A stretch of 64,000 bases of DNA from Blastobasis lacticolella (lineage: Eukaryota; Arthropoda; Insecta; Lepidoptera; Blastobasidae): assembly GCA_905147135.1 (NCBI GenBank), contig LR990067.1, positions 8,866,001 to 8,930,000 of the forward strand, in the 5' to 3' direction. Numbering within the stretch: position 1 is the first letter of the stretch; each line of letters begins with the position of its first letter. The position numbers and the translations under genes were made by a program. Shown one piece after another: positions 1-9,799 of the stretch. Under the pieces are notes generated by a model. It made no database searches, had not been told where the DNA came from, and was given only the letters and a program-made list of their open reading frames with translations.

Positions 1-315
1 ACATATGCTTGCATTGTCGCAGGCACTACCTAGTAACCAAATGTTTAAAGTTATGGCATTTTTATAAACCATAGTTTTATTGTTAATATTAATAAGTATA
101 TTACGATATTACTTATTTATAAAAGTATAATAAGTTCCACTAGGCTTTTCAAATACAGGTGTATATTGTAAACATTTGTAATATAAATAGCTAGCTAATA
201 TATGTTAAGGATCACACTGTATAATGTTTAAGAAATGATAATAGATTTGTAAGCAATAAACTTTTTATACTAAAGCACATAAGATTGTTTATTTTTAAAC
301 TACCACTACCAATAT
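1..315. other. AT-rich spacer, nothing recognised
   Basis: No open frame, repeat or RNA gene could be supported here. The stretch is AT-rich and ends at the start of a dispersed repeat. Confidence 0.5.
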
Positions 316-570
316 CACAGCCCATAACAGTCCACTGCAGGACTTAGGGCCTCTCCCACGGAAGGGGCGGTTATTGCCATAATCTCCACGCTCGGCAGGC
401 GGGTTAGAGATCGCAGTGTTAGAAATATAACAATGGAAAACGCTGCTGCCCATTTTCCAGCCTACCGAGACTCTAGATCTGTTGTCTCGATGACATTAGT
501 CGCGTTGTACGACACCCACGAGTGTAAGGAGTTGGTGCTATTCTACTCTGCCGGACACCACACGGCCAAA
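316..570 (+). repeat. Dispersed repeat C, copy 1
   Basis: About 255 bp, opening with CAGCCCATAACAGTCCACTG and ending with GCCGGACACCACACGGCC. Five further copies lie in the window (17838-18069 minus, 24066-24333, 26214-26466, 27966-28226, 57768-58028). The shared block reads through AGGGCCTCTCCCACG and a GGCAGGCGGGTTGGAGATCG core. Neither an RNA polymerase III box nor clear terminal inverted repeats were seen, so it may be the 3' part of a longer retroelement. Confidence 0.7.
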
Positions 571-600
571 CTATATTATGAACTACCACATTTATAAAAA

Positions 601-835
601 TCTTCTTGGCGTTAATGTCCCGGTTGTGCCCGCGAGGGCCTGGGGTCCTTGACCTTGACCACGATCCAGGATTTGGCAGATCAGGTGATTACAGTGGAGC
701 GACTGCCGTTTGAACTCCGTGACCCTACTGCCAGGGGAGCCTGACCAGATTGGATCATGGTTACACATTCAGTCGCCTAAATCGCAGTCGCGTCGGTTCT
801 GGATCATGATCAAGGCGGACCCCAGGCCCTCGTAA
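601..835 (-). repeat. SINE-A fragment, rearranged
   Basis: Minus-oriented body of the SINE-A family (GGCGTTAATGTCCCGGTTGTG through the CAGTCGCCTAAAT block). A short piece of the same family tail in the opposite orientation follows at about 808-835. The tRNA-like head is missing. Confidence 0.6.
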
Positions 836-1002
836 TTTCTATTCCCGTTTTTTTCTATTGCTGAATTTTGCCAGTAGCGTAATTTCCATTCGCGTTTTCC
901 CCCATTCATGATATTTTCTTTCGCAGATTTCCTCAGTCGAAATTAACAGGACCAGGAAAAGGACTTGAACCTGGACCAGAACAAAAATCGGGACACGTAC
1001 AA

Positions 1003-1160
1003 CGTGGAGTTCTTCAAGAACGGGGTGAAAAGGTTTTCACGGGGTCGGCAACGCGTGGGTGATGCCCCTGGTATTGCAAACGTCCATAGGCTGCGGTGAC
1101 TGCGCACCATCAGGCGGGCCGTAAGCTTGTTTGCCACCTTAGTGGTATAAATAAAAATCT
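1003..1160 (+). repeat. Dispersed repeat D (probable LINE 3' end), copy 1
   Basis: Begins GAGTTCTTCAAGAACGGGGT and ends TGCCACCTTAGTGGTATAAA. Related copies lie at 28968-29122 and 60437-60515, with a short tail-only piece near 54120-54150. All share the same 3' end while their 5' ends differ, as expected of 5'-truncated retroelements. Confidence 0.6.
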
Positions 1161-2278
1161 AATAGAATAAAAATCGGTCCATCCGTTCGGGTGCTACAGA
1201 TAGACAGACACTTCAATACAACACCACTATAATTTTGTATGGGGGCCTAAAAAGGGATGTCGGCGGGAGTTTTAGCAAGTAAATAAGCCAATAACCTAAC
1301 CGACAGAAAAAGTCGGATAACCCGCGACCAAGTTTACATATACTCAAATATTTTCTAAACTACTGAACTGATTTTGATGAAATAAAGCTAAGACTATCGC
1401 GATTACACTGGCATCTAGAGAAAACAGATACACAGATACACGTCAAACTTATAACAAAGCTTTTTTTTCGTCGAGGTTTAAAAATTTGGTAAGCTAAAAA
1501 TGTGACCCTCTGCATGTTTCCAAAACAAAACACCAGTTAATGCATGAAAAGCTAAACGAGAAGACACATAACTACTTAAGCAAATTACTTACTTACTACT
1601 TAACCTACTAGTTCAAGTTCCAATATTCTACATCTGAAGCTCCTACATAAAAATACATAGCAAGTAGGAGTAACTGAGCGTTATTTAACATTGCTCATAT
1701 GATTAAATTAGGCGTTAAGCCCAAGATGCAGTTGAAGTTTTTCCGGTGGTGGGCTTCAGTTGTAGCTGGTTACCACTGACGACCATCGAAACTAAGTCGC
1801 ACCGTGTTTGCACTGTGTGAAGAAGCGAAGTCTGGGGTAGCTGTTCGTGGGACATGTCTTTTTTATGTTATTCTGCAGGCAGACAACAAAACAATGCAGA
1901 ACACAGACAAGGCGTGGTTTGAAGAATAAGGTAGCCTGCTCAATTACAGACATGAGGCATTTCATCTCAGTCCTCACAGTGACAACGCACCTGCGATCTG
2001 CATTTTTGTTGTCTGCAACCTAAATGCAGGAATGATTGAATGACTTAGATGTTATGGGCGACGTTACTGCTTACCATAAGGTGGGTTATCTGGTCGTATT
2101 TGTCACTGTGTAGAATTTAAAAAAGACAAACAGGAAGCCGACCTAATGGAAAGTGGTCACCGCCGCCTACGGACCTTATGCAACAACACAGACAGTTTCG
2201 GTAAATACTTACGTCATTGGCGCTCTAACGAACGTTTCAGTGTCTTTTCTAAATGCCATGCTCCTCTTATTTTAACAC
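1161..2278. other. Spacer with decayed repeat text, no gene
   Basis: No supported gene. Phrases such as AATCGGTCCATCCGTTCGGG and TTTTTTTCGTCGAGGTT are typical of decayed non-LTR element text and recur elsewhere in the window. Bases 1975-2060 match, in reverse, a stretch near 54880-54970. Confidence 0.4.
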
Positions 2279-2520
2279 ATCTGGCTAAATCCAGTCGTCT
2301 AAATTCAGAAGCAAAAAACGTGAGAGTAAATAAAAATGGAATGTATTGCTCATGAAATAAGGTCAATTTTTGTATCACTTACATTATGTTACGCGTTGTT
2401 CCGCTTTTCAAAAGGCGTAATACAAAAAATGGATCTTATTTTATGAGCAAATCATTCCACTTTGATTTGCTCTCACACATTTTGCTTCTGAATTTAGGCG
2501 ACTGAATTTAGTCAAATGTA
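2279..2520. repeat. Foldback element, about 100-bp imperfect arms
   Basis: The left arm (about 2279-2375) and right arm (about 2423-2520) are reverse complements with scattered mismatches: TTCAGAAGCAAAAAACGTGA on the left pairs with TCACACATTTTGCTTCTGAA on the right. The arms produce two small mirror-image open frames that are not genes. This is a non-autonomous foldback or MITE-like element. Confidence 0.65.
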
Positions 2521-2772
2521 ATAAACGTATAAAGTAGGTTACGGCTAATATTGGTCTACCGTCAGATATCATTGCTTTCGTAAAACCATACAGCGTACGG
2601 ACAATACATGCGAGAGAGATGAAGAAAGAAAGGTTGCAAATACACATAAAACATAGGATATAGACATAAACATGATTTATTTAGACATCATAAAAATCCA
2701 TAAGTTTTTATATAACCTATGTTATGTATCTAAAATAGGTAATCTATGGTTGAACAAAATATAAAGTTATGT

Positions 2773-3000
2773 ACCTCATCTTGGCGTCAATGGCCAGGTT
2801 GCGCACTCGCGCGCGAGGGCTCGAGGTCCCCCTTGACCATGATCCAGGATTTGGCAGATGAGGTAATTACAGTCTGTCTACGTTACCCTGTTAACAGGGG
2901 AACCTGGGTTGGGTCATGGTTACACATTCACTCGCATACTAAATGTGCTGGTTTCCTTGCGATGTTTTCACTCACCGTAAGAGCATCGGTTAGTGTTCAA
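2773..3000 (-). repeat. SINE-A, head missing
   Basis: Minus-oriented SINE-A body from CTTGGCGTCAATGGCCAGGTT to the GTAAGAGCATCGGTTAGTGT block. The tRNA-like head normally found at the far end is replaced by SINE-K head sequence. Confidence 0.65.
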
Positions 3001-3009
3001 AGACCTGAG

Positions 3010-3080
3010 TGGTTCGTCGTTGAGTGGTTCAGTTGGTTAACACAGAGGTCCCGGGTTCGATTCCCGGCCGAGCTGAAATT
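3010..3080 (+). repeat. SINE-K tRNA-like head
   Basis: Contains GAGTGGTTCAGTTGGTTAAC (box A-like) and GGGTTCGATTCCC (box B-like), as in a tRNA, but runs into repeat sequence instead of ending as a tRNA gene. A fuller relative lies at 55363-55615. Confidence 0.6.
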
Positions 3081-3119
3081 CAAATGCAAAAGTTTGTTTG
3101 GGGGTTTTTTTTTTTTTGG

Positions 3120-3522
3120 TTGATTTGGTAGGGAGGGGAAATCCGTCATGGACACCTGGGAAGGGGACCCAGGTAGTGCCGGACTCTTACCGGCTAAAAC
3201 CCCTACCTGCCCTCGAAAGCCTCTGGTGAAGCCAGAGTCTTTCGGTGGTGAAGTGAGTTCGCGAAGGGAGCGTGGGTTAAGTTTGTTTGTGTGGTGTAAG
3301 TTTGTTTCCTCTTCACGCCTACGGATGAACGGAATTGAATCAAATTTTGTATGTAGCTAGGTTAAGGTCGGGTATAGGACATGGGCTACTTTGTATTCCC
3401 TCCTCTCTTCCCCTTCCCCCACTTGCTCGATATAACGTGTAGTCCACGCAAAAATGTATGTGTTTTTTGCCCCAGATTTTGAATAATCTGAATAAATGAT
3501 TATGATTATGATTATGATTTGC
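3120..3522 (+). repeat. Non-LTR retrotransposon 3' UTR with GATTAT tail
   Basis: A G-rich start (AGGGAGGGGAAATCCGTCAT), an ACCCAGGTAGTGCCGGACTC block, then a run of TGATTA hexamers at about 3496-3522. A 3' UTR ending in a short simple repeat is typical of several insect LINE clades. No reverse-transcriptase coding remains. Confidence 0.6.
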
Positions 3523-4099
3523 ACAGGTGCTATTGGGGTTTCTCTGTTACATAGGTATATTTAAACCTTTCGGGAGAAATATTCGCAATGACAGTGAAAA
3601 CCGCATCAAAAACCGCTGCGTTTAGGAGGAGTAATCGGATATACAAACAGACAGACAAATAGACAGACAGACGCGTAAAGCGGCTTTATTTTATACAGAC
3701 TAATTGGCCCGACGCGAATTCAGGTGTAGTGAACTGGTATGAGATGTTAATGTGATTTGATATGTCAATAAACGATCACATCTGTGACATAGGTGTTCGA
3801 CTGATAATAACAGGTTCATAAGGTATACCTTGTCTTCAGTCGTTCACTCTTAGCAAAGTGGTCGTGGTTTCATGAAAATGCGTCTTGTCTGGATAACGCA
3901 GCCCCCGCGCGCCTACACTTGTTGCGGTCTTCAGCGTTACGGAAACATGTTACTATAGTACTTGGTGTTTGTTATAAGTGGATAGGTACTTGAAAATAGA
4001 GGGTAGTTCGTAAAAAAAACAAGTAACGGTTCACGTTAAGGTAAGACTCCGTACCTACATAGTAAAAACCAAACCAAGCTAAAAGTTTCGCTTACACTC
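3523..4099. other. Upstream spacer of H1a
   Basis: No gene seen. It includes decayed repeat text near 3550-3700 (short AGACAGACAGACG run), then unique sequence leading to the H1a promoter. Confidence 0.4.
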
Positions 4100-4107
4100 T
4101 ATAAAAG
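4100..4107 (+). promoter_or_regulatory. TATA box of H1a
   Basis: TATAAAAG lies 57 bp upstream of the H1a ATG. That spacing leaves a short leader, as is usual for histone genes. Confidence 0.65.
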
Positions 4108-4163
4108 CGAAAAACTGGCGGTAAACTCAAATTTGGAACGTTAATTCGACGGACAGATTCAAA

Positions 4164-4910
4164 ATGGCGACAGCCGAATCCAGCGCGATGAAGACGACGA
4201 AGAAAGAAAGCCCCAAATCACCGGGTGCGAAGCCAAAACAGAAAGCTACGTTAAAACCGAAAATGACCAAGCAACCAGCAACTGAACAGAACAAGGTGAC
4301 AACGAAAATGATGGTGCACGAAGCGATAGGCGCCTTGACAGTAAATTCCAGGAAAGGCGTGTCGCTCCAAGCGATCAAGAAACACATGCTTGAGACTCAT
4401 CAAGTTGACACAGATAAGATAAACTTCCTTATAAAGAAGGCTATTAAATCAGGCGTTGAAGACGGGTCAATCATTCAAACGAAAGGAATCGGTGCGGCTG
4501 GCTCTTTCAAGATGGCGCCGAAGAAAGTTTTAAAGCTAAAGGAGAAGCCAATCAAGAAGAAAGTCAAGAAAGATGAAGAAGCAACGGAGAAGAAGACGAA
4601 AGTGAAGAAGCAAGACTCGCAAGACGAAAAGAAGACTAAAAAGGTTGTGAAGAAAGTTGGTGAAAAGACGAAGGAGGTGAAGAAAAGTAAGAAGTCTGAC
4701 GCGAAAGCTACGTCTAAGGATAAGCAGGAGAAACCAGTGAAGAGCAAGAAGGTAACAGTGAAGGAGTCTACTAAGAAAACAGCTAAAACATCTGCCACCC
4801 CAACTAAGAAGAAAGCAACTCTGATCAAGAGGAAAAGCATAGGGTCTATAATCAAGGCTCCGAAAATGAAGCCCAAAGCAATCAAGCCAAAGGCAAAGAA
4901 GTCAGAATGA
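4164..4910 (+). CDS. Divergent linker histone H1 (H1a)
   Basis: Linker histone, expected to bind nucleosomal entry/exit DNA and compact chromatin in the nucleus. The single-exon frame encodes 248 residues. An N-terminal Lys/Pro-rich tail (about 1-45) is followed by an H15 winged-helix domain at about 47-125, recognisable by MVHEAIGALT, SLQAIKKHM, INFLIKKAIKSG and IIQTKGIGAAGSFK. The rest is a Lys-rich C-terminal tail ending in KRKSIGSIIKAPKMKPK. The tail is closely paralogous to that of H1b at 6920-7756, which ends in a matching KRKSVGSIL block. The ATG is the first in frame after the TATA box. No histone stem-loop follows; two AATAAA signals do. It is too divergent to be a standard replication-dependent H1. 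An embryonic or germline linker histone is possible, but the tissue is inference. Confidence 0.9.
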   Translation: MATAESSAMKTTKKESPKSPGAKPKQKATLKPKMTKQPATEQNKVTTKMMVHEAIGALTVNSRKGVSLQAIKKHMLETHQVDTDKINFLIKKAIKSGVEDGSIIQTKGIGAAGSFKMAPKKVLKLKEKPIKKKVKKDEEATEKKTKVKKQDSQDEKKTKKVVKKVGEKTKEVKKSKKSDAKATSKDKQEKPVKSKKVTVKESTKKTAKTSATPTKKKATLIKRKSIGSIIKAPKMKPKAIKPKAKKSE

Positions 4911-5058
4911 ATCCCAACAAAACGCTTACGAACGTAGGGTAGGAAGACATAGGGTCTGACTTTATTTGATGTGTGCACTTTGTGACAATGTTTTACATAC
5001 ACACATACACAAGTAGTCCTGTGTTTATGATTTTAGTGTTGTAAATAAGAGAAACGTA

Positions 5059-5076
5059 AATAAAGATGTAAATAAA
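5059..5076 (+). promoter_or_regulatory. Polyadenylation signals of H1a
   Basis: Two AATAAA hexamers (5059-5064 and 5071-5076) lie about 150 bp after the H1a stop. With no stem-loop seen in this UTR, they suggest a polyadenylated transcript. Confidence 0.6.
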
Positions 5077-5357
5077 ACCAACTGTGATTTTCAGAAAAGC
5101 GATTTATTTTTATCCAATTACCGACAGATGTCAGAAACCCCGACAAAGTCTACACATAGGTGGCTATAGCCAGGAGTATACTCCAATATTTTGAAACTAC
5201 TGAACCGATTTTAATGAGAAGCGTCAAGATTAAAACGGTTTTCTTAAATAAAACGCATCGAAATCGGTCCATCCGGCCAAAGCGTGGATATTATGGGAAA
5301 ACCCTCCACCAATGAGGTGGTGGCTCAAGTGAAGCAGTGGACTGTTAATAATAATCA

Positions 5358-5705
5358 TCTTGGCGTTAATGTCCCGGTTGTGATCTCGCGCACGAGGACC
5401 CGGGGACCGCCTTAACCATGATCCAGGATTTGGCAGATCAGATCATTACAATGGCGCGATTGCCATCTGACCTCCGTGTCCCTGCTATCAAGGGAAACTA
5501 ACCAGATTGGATCATGTATGGATGGATTATTCAGTCGCCTGAATGTGTATGTTTCATCACAATGTTTTCCCTCTCCGTAAGAGCATTCAGCTAAGGTACA
5601 TATCTCAGAATAGAGTAATTAGTAGGTAGCCTACATAGCCGCAGTGGGCTTAGAACCCGGTACCTTCCGCTTACAAGTCGGATACCCTATCCACTCGGCC
5701 ACAAA
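5358..5705 (-). repeat. SINE-A, nearly full length
   Basis: On the minus strand it starts with a tRNA-like head: box A-like GTGGCCGAGTGG near 5702 and a poorer box B region near 5660. It ends with the conserved tail CCGGGACATTAACGCCAAGA near 5358. tRNA-derived SINEs are transcribed by RNA polymerase III and moved by LINE machinery. Confidence 0.75.
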
Positions 5706-5935
5706 CAGGGGTAGGTAAGTGTTCTTAACTAATTAGTGGTAAATCCTTATCTCCTTCTCTAAGAAATAAACTGACCCTTTCATCTGTAACCTAGAGCTGA
5801 TGCGGTGCCGCTTTTGAGACGCCTTTTAAAGAAAGCTATGTTTTAATGTTGCACGCACGAGCACTATGTGGAATGTGTTATCGTGTCTTGGTGTCTACGT
5901 GCAACAAAGTCTTACCTCTGCACTACAACATGGGG

Positions 5936-6190
5936 TAGAGCTCGTCTAGTCTAAGATGACGCGCCCTACTACTTAGTTAGTTGATTTCGATGTGTGAGTG
6001 CAAATATTAATAACGACACTTCATCTGTGTGGGAGCCAATGAACGGCGCGTGCTCCGACGTTTGAATCTTACCGGCAACTGAATGACCAATTACAACGGC
6101 ATTTGTATATGTATTGCGTCCATATTTTAAACTTGCTTGTGTGCGTTAATGCGATAGTGGGGCGCGTCATTTTAAATTAGACGAGCTCTA
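5936..6190. mobile_element. MITE family I, copy 1
   Basis: 255 bp bounded by TIRs of about 30 bp: TAGAGCTCGTCTAGTCTAAG at the left and its near reverse complement AGACGAGCTCTA at the right. The inner TIR ends are ATGACGCGCC and GGGGCGCGTCAT. Four other copies lie at 40010-40269, 40485-40743, 56234-56494 and 62494-62759. No coding capacity; non-autonomous DNA transposon. Confidence 0.8.
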
Positions 6191-6392
6191 CTTCAAAAGG
6201 CATGCCTACAGGTACCTCAAAGGCCGGCACCGCAGCCGCTCTCCTTAGGTTGCAGATGTCCTGGACGACGGTGGCCGCGCACCATCAGGTGGACCGGCCG
6301 TCCGTGTGCCGAGCTAGGCAATAAATAAGTGTTAGTGCAAAGGAAGGGCTTTGGGAGCTCCCGCTTATTCCACATCTTTGACATTTGACAAC
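6191..6392. repeat. Decayed repeat text
   Basis: Contains CTCCTTAGGTTGCAGATGTC and GTGGCCGCGCACCATCAGGT. A similar block lies at about 27680-27770. Family not identified. Confidence 0.35.
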
Positions 6393-6615
6393 CTCAGTGG
6401 TACAGTTAGTTAACATGCCAGTCTGCCACCCAGAGGTGAAGCAAGAACATGAAATGATGAATTTTTATTTCTGTTCGGGTCTGGGTGTTGGATCTATAAT
6501 ATGTATGTATTTATAAATGTATAAGTAGTATCAGTTTTCTGGCATCCATAACACAAGCTTTGCTTCCTTTGGGGCTAGATGGCGCAGTATATTTATTTAT
6601 TATCTTGCACGTGTG
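6393..6615 (+). repeat. SINE-K, degraded head
   Basis: Head CAGTGGTACAGTTAGTTAAC, body ATGATGAATTTTTATTTCTG and TCGGGTCTGGGTG, tail GGGGCTAGATGGCGCAGTAT followed by TTTATTTATTAT. Body and tail match 55363-55615, which retains a good box B. Confidence 0.65.
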
Positions 6616-6919
6616 CGATAAAAGGCTCATGATGCGATAATCTTCAATCTGACTATAAATACCTATGTATTTCCATATATAGAAGGGGTAGCGGGTTAAA
6701 AAAAAATAGGCTAGGTATCCTTGGAATCGAATTTAATTTGTTTTAATAAAATTATGCGAAATCAATCATTCTTAATCTTCCTAATAAAAACATCGAAATT
6801 CTTACTAATAAAATATGAAATTACGTAAAACATTGTCATATGATGTCATTACAGTTAACAGAAAAAAATAATTATAAGTTCGTACTAAAGTACGTTACAA
6901 TAATAATATAACGCTTGTT
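6616..6919. other. AT-rich 3' flank of H1b
   Basis: AT-rich sequence downstream of H1b on its own strand. I searched it for a histone stem-loop on the minus strand and saw none. No other feature is supported. Confidence 0.4.
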
Positions 6920-7756
6920 CTAAGATGCTTTCTTCGATTTTGGCTTCATTTTTGGTGGCTTGAGGATTGAGCCTACGCTCTTTCTTTTAGTCACCTTAGC
7001 TTTCTTAATTCTAGTTGTATTTGTCGTTACTTTTTCCGATTTCTTCTTAGTCTTCTTTGCTGGAGCTGTCTTAGTCTTCGCTGCCTTTTCTTCTTTCTTC
7101 TTTGACATCTTCTTCGCGTCTGTGTTCTTCTTTTTCTCAACCGCCGCTTTCTTCTCAGATACTTTCTTTACTACCTTCTTCTTAGTCATCTTTTCTCCTT
7201 TCCGCGAGTCTTTCTTAACTTTCTTCTTCTCCGGTACAGCGTGTCCCTCTTCAACGTCTCTCTTTCCCTTCATCTTCTTGTATGGTTTTTTTATTTTCCC
7301 TAACAGTTTCTTGGACACCATTCTGAATGAGCCGTTTGCTCCGGATCCTTTTGTCTGGATGATCCGACCGGATTCAATGCCAGACTTAATAGCTCTCTTT
7401 ATAAGGAAGCTTATCTTCCCTGTGTCTAATTTACGTGTCTCGAGCAGGTGTTTCTTTATCGCATAGAGTGAGGCGGATTTCCTGGTATTGGTAGTTAAAT
7501 GGAATATGGCTTCCTCTACCATAATGATTGTGGTTACCTTTTTCTGGTCAGAAGCTTTGCTGCTCAATTTTGGTCGTAACTTGCCTTTCAATTTGGATTT
7601 AGTCTTCACTGCAGCTGATTTCGGACTTTCTAAAGGTTCGGACATCTTTTCCGGCCTTACTGCAGGTTCGGGCATCTTCTTCGGGCTTTCTGCAGGCTCA
7701 GGGATCTTTTTCGGCTCCACAATCCTCGGCACCGAGATGAAGTCGGCTACCACCAT
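6920..7756 (-). CDS. Divergent linker histone H1 with SPKK-type N-tail (H1b)
   Basis: Second linker histone, 278 residues, single exon. The N-terminal extension (about 1-55) has spaced Pro/Glu/Lys blocks (EPKKIPEPAESPKKMPEPA and two weaker copies), including an SPKK motif and two SPK-like sites. The H15 domain spans about 73-152 (MVEEAIFHLT, SLYAIKKHLLE, ISFLIKRAIKSG, IIQTKGSGANGSFR). A very Lys-rich tail ends in KRKSVGSILKPPKMKPK, clearly homologous to the H1a tail. The gene converges on H1a and is divergent to H2A. SPKK repeats in histone tails bind AT-rich minor grooves and are known from sea-urchin sperm H1 and H2B; a sperm role here is inference. A TATA-like box lies upstream; no stem-loop was found. 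Confidence 0.9.
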   Translation of the reverse strand: MVVADFISVPRIVEPKKIPEPAESPKKMPEPAVRPEKMSEPLESPKSAAVKTKSKLKGKLRPKLSSKASDQKKVTTIIMVEEAIFHLTTNTRKSASLYAIKKHLLETRKLDTGKISFLIKRAIKSGIESGRIIQTKGSGANGSFRMVSKKLLGKIKKPYKKMKGKRDVEEGHAVPEKKKVKKDSRKGEKMTKKKVVKKVSEKKAAVEKKKNTDAKKMSKKKEEKAAKTKTAPAKKTKKKSEKVTTNTTRIKKAKVTKRKSVGSILKPPKMKPKSKKAS

Positions 7757-7841
7757 TTTGGTTTTGTTGTTTTGTCCCAGTTCTTTCTCAACTGTTCTTC
7801 GTTGGAGTTTGAACGAAAAGCTTTCCTAGGTTTTGCTTTTA

Positions 7842-7848
7842 ATTTATA
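7842..7848 (-). promoter_or_regulatory. TATA-like box of H1b
   Basis: Read on the minus strand, TATAAAT lies about 86 bp upstream of the H1b ATG, roughly the spacing seen for H1a. Confidence 0.5.
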
Positions 7849-7859
7849 GGTGCACATCT

Positions 7860-8319
7860 TTACCTTAACGATGGCCGCTGTTTTTGCTGACTACCGCCTT
7901 TCAAAATAGATATGATAATAATAAAAATACCCACTGGTCGAATTCGTGAACGCAGTGAATCAAATATTTATCTGTGGCACTCGGAAATTGAAATAAAGAT
8001 ACAATAGGTGGATATGAAACAAAAAAGCTAAAAAAAGTTTGAAGTTCAGTAGCCCTGCTCGCGTCATAGCTCCCAATAGATACCTCAACTAGCATGAATC
8101 TAGGCTGATGGAACGGTTGTGATAATCAAAATAAGTTTTTACTCGTCTATGAAACTGCAATTGATCTTCGGAGACTCCTGGTGTGACAATTGTAAATAAG
8201 CAGAACAACAGAAATTTTCAAACGTTTTCCATAATTGAATGGGTTCTATTTTGATAGTTATGCGTAAAACAAACCTGTCGCAACTCCTGGCTTACTGTTG
8301 GCGGTAGCACAAGACAGAG
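7860..8319. other. H1b/H2A divergent spacer, left part
   Basis: No gene is supported. The full spacer between the divergent H1b and H2A start codons is about 1.1 kb and also contains a repeat at 8320-8560. Confidence 0.4.
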
Positions 8320-8560
8320 TGGAATGGGGCTTCTAAATTCAAAATTTCTTTATTGATTAGGACATTATATATCTCTTTCAATCGTTTAAAAGGAGGGGGG
8401 TAGGGAAGTAGGAAGGAAACACACAGTGACACGCTGACCGCCCTATGGCCGCAGCCAACCCACCCTACGCCAACCACGACCGGACCGTGCTCGACAATGC
8501 GAGGCATAGCCGGACCGCGCTCGATGTGTCGGAGGCCAATACTAATTTTGGGCCTCTGCG
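8320..8560 (-). repeat. Dispersed repeat L, copy 1
   Basis: On the minus strand it reads through a CTACTTCCCTACCCCCCTCC-like stretch and ATTGAAAGAGATATATAATG. The same text in plus orientation is at 15140-15320 (TTCCTACCCCCTCCTC, AGAAAGAGATATGTAATG). Probable retroelement 3' fragment. Confidence 0.5.
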
Positions 8561-8873
8561 CCAGCATAGTAAGTAAGTAAGTTAGTCGTATAGGTCGTAA
8601 GTGAGTTTAAAATTTGAGCTGAACAGTTCGTCGCCCGATTTTGAAAAAGTCTTACCCACATCTCAATTTTGAAGTGAACAAAATCCAAAAAAAAATATAC
8701 TCGCTCGAGCACCTACTACTTGGGACCACCACTTTAAATTTTATAACACGTACATTCAGTCAACAGTCTTTAATGTTATGCTATACTTACATCTAGTTAT
8801 ATTTAACCTGACAAACGTGATAATCAGTAGTTTTTAAGTAGTTTAAGTAGTTTCTAAGACGGTAGACATAAAA

Positions 8874-9245
8874 ATGTCGAAAAGAAAAAATAGGACGAAA
8901 TCATCGAGAGCTGGACTTCTCTTCCCTGTTGGGAGGGTCCATAGGCATTTGAAGAGAGGGAACTTCGCTCGGAGAGTCGGAGCTGGTGCCTCGGTCTACA
9001 TGACAGCTGCCATCGAATATCTGGCAGCGGAAATCCTGGAACTGGCGTCCACAGCCGCGAGAGATAATAAGAAAACCAGAGTGTATCCAAGGCATATTCT
9101 TCTAGCTATAAAGAATGATGAGGAGTTGAGCAGGATGCTTCTGGGTGTTACGATCTTGCAAGGTGGAGTGCTGCCCTCGATTCACCCGCAGTTGCTGCCA
9201 AGGAAGACTGGAAAAGCCGTCAGCCAGAGCCAGAGTGAAGACTGA
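8874..9245 (+). CDS. Divergent histone H2A with SQ-containing tail
   Basis: Core histone H2A, partner of H2B in the nucleosome. 123 residues, single exon. The fold is intact: [15 protein letters not shown] (alpha-1), [23 protein letters not shown] (given here as family landmarks, about 43-65), [18 protein letters not shown] and a full docking segment [11 protein letters not shown]. Acidic-patch residues (Glu in [11 protein letters not shown], and DEE) are kept. Oddities: the tail starts [13 protein letters not shown] and lacks the usual SGRGK motif; LLPRKTGK has Arg at the position of K118 and keeps the following Lys; the end SQSQSED contains SQ dipeptides but not the H2AX form SQ-acidic-hydrophobic. 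It is divergent to H1b. A stem-loop lies 146 bp after the stop. It resembles neither H2A.Z nor a short H2A.B type. Confidence 0.93.
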   Translation: MSKRKNRTKSSRAGLLFPVGRVHRHLKRGNFARRVGAGASVYMTAAIEYLAAEILELASTAARDNKKTRVYPRHILLAIKNDEELSRMLLGVTILQGGVLPSIHPQLLPRKTGKAVSQSQSED

Positions 9246-9390
9246 AGCAATTTAAGATCCAAATCTCCAAACGAAATGCGATAGCGAATGGAAGAAAGCT
9301 CTTGTGATTGAAGCCTTCTGCTACTTTATCGTAAAGTAGATATATTATTTACACGTTTTAGTGTTTTGTGTTGACTAGTTTTAAGACAAA

Positions 9391-9406
9391 AGCCTCTATC
9401 GAGGCT
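9391..9406 (+). promoter_or_regulatory. Histone 3' stem-loop of H2A
   Basis: AGCCTCTATCGAGGCT forms a perfect 6-bp stem with the 4-nt loop TATC, preceded by ACAAA. Size, loop length and purine/pyrimidine pattern match the metazoan histone mRNA stem-loop bound by SLBP (usual form GGCCCTTTTCAGGGCC). The loop UAUC fits the U-H-U-H pattern. No clear purine-rich downstream element was seen. Confidence 0.7.
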
Positions 9407-9542
9407 GACATGTTGATCAATAAGTTTCGATGACCAAATACGACTGCTTAACCTCACCGAGAGATGTCGGAAAACGTCCGACAGACTTCCCAAACTTCTG
9501 AACTGAATCATTTTCGATAAAAAATAATTATCTTGTTTTTTA

Positions 9543-9690
9543 TCGGTTGTGCCCTCGCGCACAAGGGCCCGGGGTCCGATTTGACTATGATGCAGGATTT
9601 GGCAGATCAGATAATTAATTACAGTGAAGCCATTTGACCTCCGTGACTCGGATACAAGGGAAACCTGACCAGATTTTATCATACAAATCC
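9543..9690 (-). repeat. SINE-A fragment
   Basis: Minus-oriented SINE-A body (CGGTTGTGCCCTCGCGCACA to AACCTGACCAGATT), truncated at both ends. Confidence 0.6.
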
Positions 9691-9799
9691 GAACAGCGCG
9701 CGGGTGAAAGCCACAAGGAATGATGGATGTTTGTAGATTGCTACTCTTTCACGCAAGATGTTCTAGATTAGGTTTACTATCCTATAATCCACTGCCGTT

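Noticed and set aside
4475..5002. Phe/Val-rich minus-strand open frame over H1a (and the plus-strand one at 6960-7466 over H1b)
   Set aside because: Antisense of Lys-rich codons; the sense frames are clear linker histones.
9321..9339. Hairpin CTACTTTATCGTAAAGTAG as the H2A stem-loop
   Set aside because: Its stem is 8 bp with a 3-nt loop and lacks the GC-rich pattern; the 16-nt element at 9391 fits far better.
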